From NCEH01 sp043195095 (lineage in GTDB: Bacteria; Pseudomonadota; Alphaproteobacteria; Rhizobiales; Xanthobacteraceae), in assembly GCF_043195095.1 (NCBI RefSeq), contig NZ_JBAFWN010000001.1: a DNA stretch of 64,000 nucleotides; one strand, given 5' to 3'. The translations under genes were made by a program, and so were the position numbers. Position 1 is the stretch's first letter. Each line of letters opens with the position of its first letter. Shown here in pieces: positions 58,561-64,000 of this stretch. The notes below the pieces were generated by a model. It was not told where the DNA came from, did not search any database, and saw only the letters and a list, made by a program, of their open reading frames with translations.

Positions 58561-61500
58561 ATGTCGAATCGTGGTGAAGCGCAGAGCCGCAATGTCTCCC
58601 ACCTGACCGCCATGGAGATGCATCCCACCCGCAGATTCGGCCACGGCCTTCCCGAGTTGCCCCCGCCCGCCCCCGCCCCTTCTGCGCGGCCGTCGCGGCC
58701 CTTGCGCAGGGGGCTGCTGTTAAGTTCGGCCTTGGTCCCGGTACTCGCCATCGCCCTGTCCGTGGCTCCGGTCTCGCCCCATGCGCAAACCGTCCTGATC
58801 GATCCGCTTGCCGGTGGCGCCGGCGGCGCCGGCGGTAGCGGAACAACCGCCGGCGCGGGCGGCGGCGGTGGTGGTGGTGGCGGTGGCGGCGGCGGCGCGG
58901 GTGGCAACACGTCGAGCGTAAACAGCCCCGGCGCTGGCGGCAGCGCGGGGTTCGGTGGCACCTCCGGCGCGGGCGGCAACGCGGGCAACGTGGCCGGTGC
59001 GGGCGGAAATGGCGGCGGCACCGCCGGCGCGGGCGGCACGGGCCTCACGCCCCCCGCGAACGGCGGTACCGGCGGGGCGACGGGCGCCGACGCCGGCCCC
59101 GGCGGGAGCGCAACCACCGGCTCCGGTCCCGGCTACGGCGGCGGCGGCGGCGGGCATGGCTATATCGGTACGACCTTGCCCACTGCAGCCGTGAGCGCCG
59201 GAGACGGCGGCTTCGGAACCTACTCAGTGGTCGCAGGCGGTGGCGGTGGCGGCGGTGGCGGCGGCGGCTTTGGCGCGGTTGTAAGCGGCACCGGTAATCT
59301 CGGCACCCTGACGATCGCCCTGACCGGCGGAGACGGCGGCGGCAGTGGAGCTGGAGACGCACCCTATCTTCAGACCACCGGCGCCAACGGGGCCGGCGGC
59401 GGGGGCCTTTATCTCTACAGCACGGCTGCCACCCAATTGACGATTGGGGCAACTGTGACCGGCGGATCGAATGTCGCCAACGGCATGTCCTTCATCGGCG
59501 GCGCCGGCGGCAGCGGCGTGTTCGCGGTCAATACGACAGATGTCACCACGATAACCGTCGGCGCCGGAAAGACGGTCTCTGGCGGAAAAGGCGGCAACGC
59601 GACGTATGGCGGCAATTTTTTCGGAACGAATTATCCGCAAGGCACGGCTGGCGCCGGCGGCATCGGCATCGGCGGTAGCAACCTCAATGTTGTGCTGACG
59701 CCGACCGCCACCGTTTCCGGCGGATTGGACGGCGATCTCTTGTCGCCTTACTCCCTGAACGTCGTAACGACGGGTACCACGCGGTCGAACGCGATCCAGT
59801 TCACCGGCGGCGCCAACGTGCTGGACCTGCAAGGCAACGGTACCGGCTACGCCACGATCACGGGCAATGCCGTGGCGGTCTCCAGCGGCAGCGACACGCT
59901 GCGGCTGTCCGGCCAGGGCGGCAATTTCGACCTCTCGCTGGTCGGCTCGACGGGCAAGTTCCGCAATTTCGCGAACATGGACATCAATTCCGCCGGCGCG
60001 ACCTGGGTCCTGACCAATAATCCGGTCGGAAACGACGACGTCAACACGACGGTCACAAACGGCACGCTTCAGGCCGGCAATGCTCTGTTGGGCGGCACGC
60101 TGCACGGCAACGTCACGGTTAAGTCCGGCGCCACTTTCACGAACGTCGCCTCCGGCGCGACCACGGCAGGCCTGTATGGCAGCCTGACGATCGAGAGCGG
60201 TGGCCACTTGCGGGCGATTGCCGGCAGCGACGTTGCCGTTCAGGCCGGCGGCTTTTTCACCGGCGGCATCACGCTCAACGCCGGTGCCGTGCTCGATGTG
60301 ACCCTCGGCGCGCCGCTGACCACCTATCCGCTGATCAATTCCACCTATAATCTCGAGCTCAACGGCAACACCGTCAACATCACCAACAATGGCGCGATGG
60401 CCGAGGGCACCTATAACCTCATCGGCTACGCCAATACTTTCTCGGGAACCGGCCTCGTCATCGGCACCGCGCCGACGGATTACGAATACACGATTGGCAG
60501 TGCCGCGAATATGGTCACGCTGACGATCGTCGGCGCTGGCCTCTATTGGAACGGCACGACCACTACGGGTGCGACGGGCCCGGTCGCGGGCGGGGATGGC
60601 ACCTGGACGGCCGCGGCTGGGGGCGTGACCAACTGGACCAATGCCAGCGGCACCACCAATGTGGTGACGGACCCCACCAAAACCGCCATCTTCTCCGGTA
60701 CGGCGGGGACGGTGACCGTGTCGGCGGCGAACGGCGCGGTGTCCGCCAAGGGTCTCAAGTTCCTGACCTCCGGCTATGAGATCACCGGCGACACGCTGAC
60801 CCTCGCGAATGCTTCCGCGGCGCCGATCGTGAACGTGGACGGAACCGGCGCGCTCGCGACCATCTCGTCCGTGCTCGCGGGCAGCGACGGCATGGAGAAG
60901 ACCGGCGACGGCACGCTGATCCTGTCGGGCGTGAACACCTATAGTGGCGACACGACCATTTCGGCCGGCACCGTGCGGATTGCCTCGGCCGGCAGTCTCG
61001 GCGCGGGCAGCTATGCGGGAGCGATCGCGCTCGCATCGGGCACTTTGCTCGATTACGCCTCATCCGCCGCCCAGACCCTGACCGGCGCGATTTCTGGCGC
61101 GGGCGCCCTCACCGTCTCGGGATCGGGCACGCTGACCCTGTCCGGCAGCAACACCTATTCCGGCGCCACCACCATCAGCGCGGGTGCGGTGGTCGCGTCC
61201 GGCGGTTCGGCGATCGGCGATTCCAGCGCGGTGACGGTGGCGAGCGGCGCCAGCCTGACGCTGACCGCGAACGAGACCGTCGGCTCGCTGGCGGGCGCGG
61301 GCACCGTGACCTTGACCAATGTCAGCCAGCTGACCGCTGGCGGCGACAACAGCTCCACGACCTTCTCGGGCGAGATTGCCGGCATTGGCTCGGTGGAGAA
61401 GACCGGCACGGGCACGCTGACCCTGAACGGGCAGAGCAGCTTCATCGGCGTGATGACCGTTTCCGCGGGCGCGTTGGTGTTGTCCGGCGGAGCGGCCCTT

Positions 61501-64000
61501 CCAGGCACCACGGAAATGAACCTGTCCAGCGGGGCGACGCTGGAACTGGTCGACGGCTCGCAGAGCCTGGCCAATCTGAACGGTGCCGGCGGCACGGTGA
61601 ATCTCAACGCCAACAGCCTGACGGTCGGGGCAAACAATGCCACCGGAACGTTTGCGGGCGCGATCACCGGCACCGGCGGCCTGACCAAGGTCGGCGCCCT
61701 CAACCAATTCCTCACCGGCACCAACACGTTCACCGGGCCGGTGCATATCGCGGCGGGCGGGCTGTACCTCCAGAACGGGTCGGCGCTGGCCGATACCGTC
61801 GCGGTGACGGTCGATGCCGGGGCGGAACTCGACCTGTTCATGGGGTCGGAAACCATCGGCTCGCTGGCTGGTGGCGGCAATGTGGTTGGTATCGGTACCA
61901 CCGTGGTGCTCACGACGGGCGGCAACAACACCGATACCACTTTCTCCGGTACGCTTTTCGGAGCCGGCGGAACGATCGGCTTGACGAAGACCGGTACCGG
62001 CACGCTGACGCTCACGGGAAACAACACCTACACGGGCAACACGATCGTATCCGGCGGCCTGCTCCAGATCGGCGATGGCGGGACCTCCGGCTGGATCACC
62101 GGCGATGTGATCACGAATTCCGGCGGCAATTCCGGGGGGGTGGTCTTCAACCGTTCCGATGATGTCACCTTCAACAACACCGTGGGCGGCAGCGGCACGC
62201 TGGAGCAGAGAGGACCGGGAACGCTGACGCTGACCGGGTCCAACATGCTGAGCGGGACGACGTCAGTGACCGGCGGCACGCTGAAGCTGACCGGCAGCCT
62301 CTTCGGCGGCCCCGTGGATGTGAAGAGCGGCGGCACGCTGCTCGGCACCTCCACGGGCATGATCTTCGGCAGCACAACGATCGAGAACGGCGGCACGCTT
62401 TCGGCGGCGAGCGGCACCTTCTTCCAGATCAAGGACCTTTCGTTCGATAACACCTCGAACTTCGCGGTCGCGGTCGGAGCGCCGTCTTCCACGGGCGCTG
62501 TGTATGCGGACGGCGCGCTGACGCTGGACGGGGCGCTTCAGCTCACCACCGGCGCCGGCTTCGCCTCCGGCACCTACCGGCTGATTGATTTCACCGGAGC
62601 ACTCACCGACAACGGCATGACGGTCGCCTCGCCGGCCCATTCGCTCTACGCGATCGACACCGCAACCACCGGTCAGGTGAACCTCGTGGTGGCGCTCGGC
62701 CAATGGTGGAACGGCACCGACACCACGGGCGGCTCCGGCGTTGTCGGGGGCAGCGGCACGTGGAACGTCCAGGCGGGGACCACGAACTGGACCAAGGCGG
62801 ACGGAAGCACCGCCGACGCGTGGGGCCAGAGGGGCCTTGCCATCTTCGATGGAACCGCAGGCACGGTGACGATCGACGGCACGGTGAATCCGCAGGTTGC
62901 GGGCCTTGAATTCATCACCCCCGGCTATGTGGTGCAAGGCGCGACGCCGGGGCGGGCGATCCAGCTCGTGGCGCTGGCCGACGGCTATGTCCCGCAGATT
63001 TCCGTGGCCGAAGGCGAAGCCACGATCTCCGCCGGCCTGGGCGGTGGCGCAGGCTTCGAGAAGACCGGCACGGGCACGTTGCACCTGACGCGGGCGAACA
63101 CGATCGAGGGCGAGGCGACGGTCTCCGCCGGCACGCTCCGGTTCAGCGGCGGCGCGAGTTTGGGAGGCTCGATCGTCGTCAAGTCCGGGGCGGCCCTTGT
63201 GGCCGATTCCGGGGCGACCGGCGGGGCAACGTTGGGCCTGACCGTGGAAAACGGCGGCACGCTCAAGATGGAAGCGGACGGCATGAGCCAATTGTCCGTC
63301 GGCAGCCTGACCCTTGGGACCACATCGGTGGTCAATATCGGCCTCGGCGCGCCATCGACCATGGCTGCGCTCACGACCGGAAACGGCGCACTGACCGTTG
63401 CCGGCACGCTGAACCTCATTGAGCGTGACGGCTACAGCTCCGGCACCTATCGGCTGTTCGATTATGGCGGCCAGCTCACCAATAACGGACTGGCGCTCGG
63501 GACGACGCAGCAATATTCGCTGACCGCGCTTGATTACGGGACCACCGGCCAGGTGAACCTTCAGGTCGCCGCCGCCCAGTGGTGGAATGGTTCGACCGTT
63601 ACCCCGGGTTCAAGCGTGCAGGGCGGCGACGGCACCTGGACCGTGACCAATTCCAACATGAACTGGACCAACGCGACCGGCAGCACGGCCAACGCCTGGA
63701 CCCAGGGCAGCGTCGCCGTCTTCGCGGGCACCGCAGGAACAGTCACGCTCAGCGGCGCCACCGATCCCCAGGTGGCCGGGATGTACTTCCTCACCTCCGG
63801 CTACGCGATCACGGACGGCGCGATCTCCCTCGCGGGATTCAACGGGCAGGCGCCGGTCATCACGGTGGGGGACTCAACGCCCGAGACGGCCGGCTTCACC
63901 GCAAGCATTGCCTCCGACCTGAGCAGCTCGGCGGGCCTCGTCAAGGCCGGCGCGGGCACGTTGACGCTCACGGGCGGCAACGCCATCACCGGAGACACGG
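58561..64000 (+). CDS. Giant autotransporter-type adhesin with Gly-rich region and repeated passenger modules (C-terminus cut by window edge)
   Basis: One uninterrupted plus-strand frame from ATG 58561 (GGGGGAA upstream) to the window edge, more than 1810 residues, with no stop. A long N-region (about 50 residues) leads to a signal-like LLLSSALVPVLAIALSVAPV ending HAQT. Residues about 83-240 are Gly-rich. About eight autotransporter-associated beta-strand repeats follow (for example KTGDGTLILSGVNTYSGDTT near 777 and KTGTGTLTLTGNNTYTGNTI near 1137, with others near 845, 940, 1036, 1213, 1496 and 1792). Three W-module repeats (YWNGT or QWWNG ... GTWT ... NWT ... GTAGTVT ... GL.F.T.GY) start near residues 662, 1381 and 1674. 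The C-terminal beta-barrel lies outside the window. It is probably a cell-surface adhesin. Confidence 0.9.
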   Translation, partial: MSNRGEAQSRNVSHLTAMEMHPTRRFGHGLPELPPPAPAPSARPSRPLRRGLLLSSALVPVLAIALSVAPVSPHAQTVLIDPLAGGAGGAGGSGTTAGAGGGGGGGGGGGGGAGGNTSSVNSPGAGGSAGFGGTSGAGGNAGNVAGAGGNGGGTAGAGGTGLTPPANGGTGGATGADAGPGGSATTGSGPGYGGGGGGHGYIGTTLPTAAVSAGDGGFGTYSVVAGGGGGGGGGGGFGAVVSGTGNLGTLTIALTGGDGGGSGAGDAPYLQTTGANGAGGGGLYLYSTAATQLTIGATVTGGSNVANGMSFIGGAGGSGVFAVNTTDVTTITVGAGKTVSGGKGGNATYGGNFFGTNYPQGTAGAGGIGIGGSNLNVVLTPTATVSGGLDGDLLSPYSLNVVTTGTTRSNAIQFTGGANVLDLQGNGTGYATITGNAVAVSSGSDTLRLSGQGGNFDLSLVGSTGKFRNFANMDINSAGATWVLTNNPVGNDDVNTTVTNGTLQAGNALLGGTLHGNVTVKSGATFTNVASGATTAGLYGSLTIESGGHLRAIAGSDVAVQAGGFFTGGITLNAGAVLDVTLGAPLTTYPLINSTYNLELNGNTVNITNNGAMAEGTYNLIGYANTFSGTGLVIGTAPTDYEYTIGSAANMVTLTIVGAGLYWNGTTTTGATGPVAGGDGTWTAAAGGVTNWTNASGTTNVVTDPTKTAIFSGTAGTVTVSAANGAVSAKGLKFLTSGYEITGDTLTLANASAAPIVNVDGTGALATISSVLAGSDGMEKTGDGTLILSGVNTYSGDTTISAGTVRIASAGSLGAGSYAGAIALASGTLLDYASSAAQTLTGAISGAGALTVSGSGTLTLSGSNTYSGATTISAGAVVASGGSAIGDSSAVTVASGASLTLTANETVGSLAGAGTVTLTNVSQLTAGGDNSSTTFSGEIAGIGSVEKTGTGTLTLNGQSSFIGVMTVSAGALVLSGGAALPGTTEMNLSSGATLELVDGSQSLANLNGAGGTVNLNANSLTVGANNATGTFAGAITGTGGLTKVGALNQFLTGTNTFTGPVHIAAGGLYLQNGSALADTVAVTVDAGAELDLFMGSETIGSLAGGGNVVGIGTTVVLTTGGNNTDTTFSGTLFGAGGTIGLTKTGTGTLTLTGNNTYTGNTIVSGGLLQIGDGGTSGWITGDVITNSGGNSGGVVFNRSDDVTFNNTVGGSGTLEQRGPGTLTLTGSNMLSGTTSVTGGTLKLTGSLFGGPVDVKSGGTLLGTSTGMIFGSTTIENGGTLSAASGTFFQIKDLSFDNTSNFAVAVGAPSSTGAVYADGALTLDGALQLTTGAGFASGTYRLIDFTGALTDNGMTVASPAHSLYAIDTATTGQVNLVVALGQWWNGTDTTGGSGVVGGSGTWNVQAGTTNWTKADGSTADAWGQRGLAIFDGTAGTVTIDGTVNPQVAGLEFITPGYVVQGATPGRAIQLVALADGYVPQISVAEGEATISAGLGGGAGFEKTGTGTLHLTRANTIEGEATVSAGTLRFSGGASLGGSIVVKSGAALVADSGATGGATLGLTVENGGTLKMEADGMSQLSVGSLTLGTTSVVNIGLGAPSTMAALTTGNGALTVAGTLNLIERDGYSSGTYRLFDYGGQLTNNGLALGTTQQYSLTALDYGTTGQVNLQVAAAQWWNGSTVTPGSSVQGGDGTWTVTNSNMNWTNATGSTANAWTQGSVAVFAGTAGTVTLSGATDPQVAGMYFLTSGYAITDGAISLAGFNGQAPVITVGDSTPETAGFTASIASDLSSSAGLVKAGAGTLTLTGGNAITGDT

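Noticed and set aside
61155..62027. Minus-strand frames rich in Pro/Val opposite the autotransporter
   Set aside because: They mirror the Gly/Thr-rich repeats of the plus strand and have no independent signal.

Overview
The window is GC-rich, densely packed bacterial DNA that reads as an alphaproteobacterium of the order Hyphomicrobiales, probably Xanthobacteraceae or a close relative. The main support is the bolA / DnaJ-like / cobS / cobT arrangement, a DUF2019 family, about 110-bp double-palindrome intergenic repeats of a rhizobial kind, and an APC / YbbAP / BI-1 housekeeping set. A perfect ParB-binding site (parS, 12312-12327) suggests that this is chromosomal DNA in the origin half of a replicon, although a second replicon cannot be excluded. 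Genus-level placement is inference.

Layout. 1-1277: C-terminally cut membrane protein running off the left edge. 1.4-4.0 kb: a polymorphic-toxin locus on the minus strand. It has a frameshifted toxin gene and three DUF2019 (putative immunity) genes in an exact 619-bp tandem array, each preceded by a copy of the toxin tail. 4.2-24.8 kb: mostly core genes (YbbAP-type ABC exporter with the esterase TesA, an outer-membrane protein, BI-1 protein, amino-acid permease, GNAT, bolA-queC, DnaJ-like, cobST, Ada-like methyltransferase, nth, quinone reductase/LysR, EI24 protein). 24.9-32.5 kb: DUF3574 protein, a TetR-RND efflux operon with paired operator boxes, and an ArsR-SDR pair with a palindromic operator. 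32.9-35.5 kb: metNIQ methionine importer. 35.8-39.5 kb: tam, ettA, a cupin and tRNA-Gly(GCC).

Immediately after the tRNA the character changes to an accessory region (39.6-58.2 kb) of TetR/LysR/AraC regulators, SDR and aldo/keto oxidoreductases, cupins and several decaying gene remnants. Inside it lies the most interesting functional unit (45.3-52.2 kb). A divergent LysR regulator faces a minus-strand operon encoding a nitrilase, two ABC permeases, an ATPase, a periplasmic binding protein and a heme aldoxime dehydratase. Together these look like a complete import route for aldoximes or nitriles, with conversion to carboxylic acid and ammonia. Two TetR-controlled redox modules (AKR/TetR and TetR/SDR) carry paired operators of related but distinct sequence.

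From 58561 to the right edge runs one uninterrupted, 3'-open reading frame for a giant Gly-rich autotransporter-type adhesin with repeated passenger modules. The partial genes at the two window edges and several pseudogenes were read directly from the nucleotide sequence. All functional assignments rest on motif recognition by eye; no database search was run.
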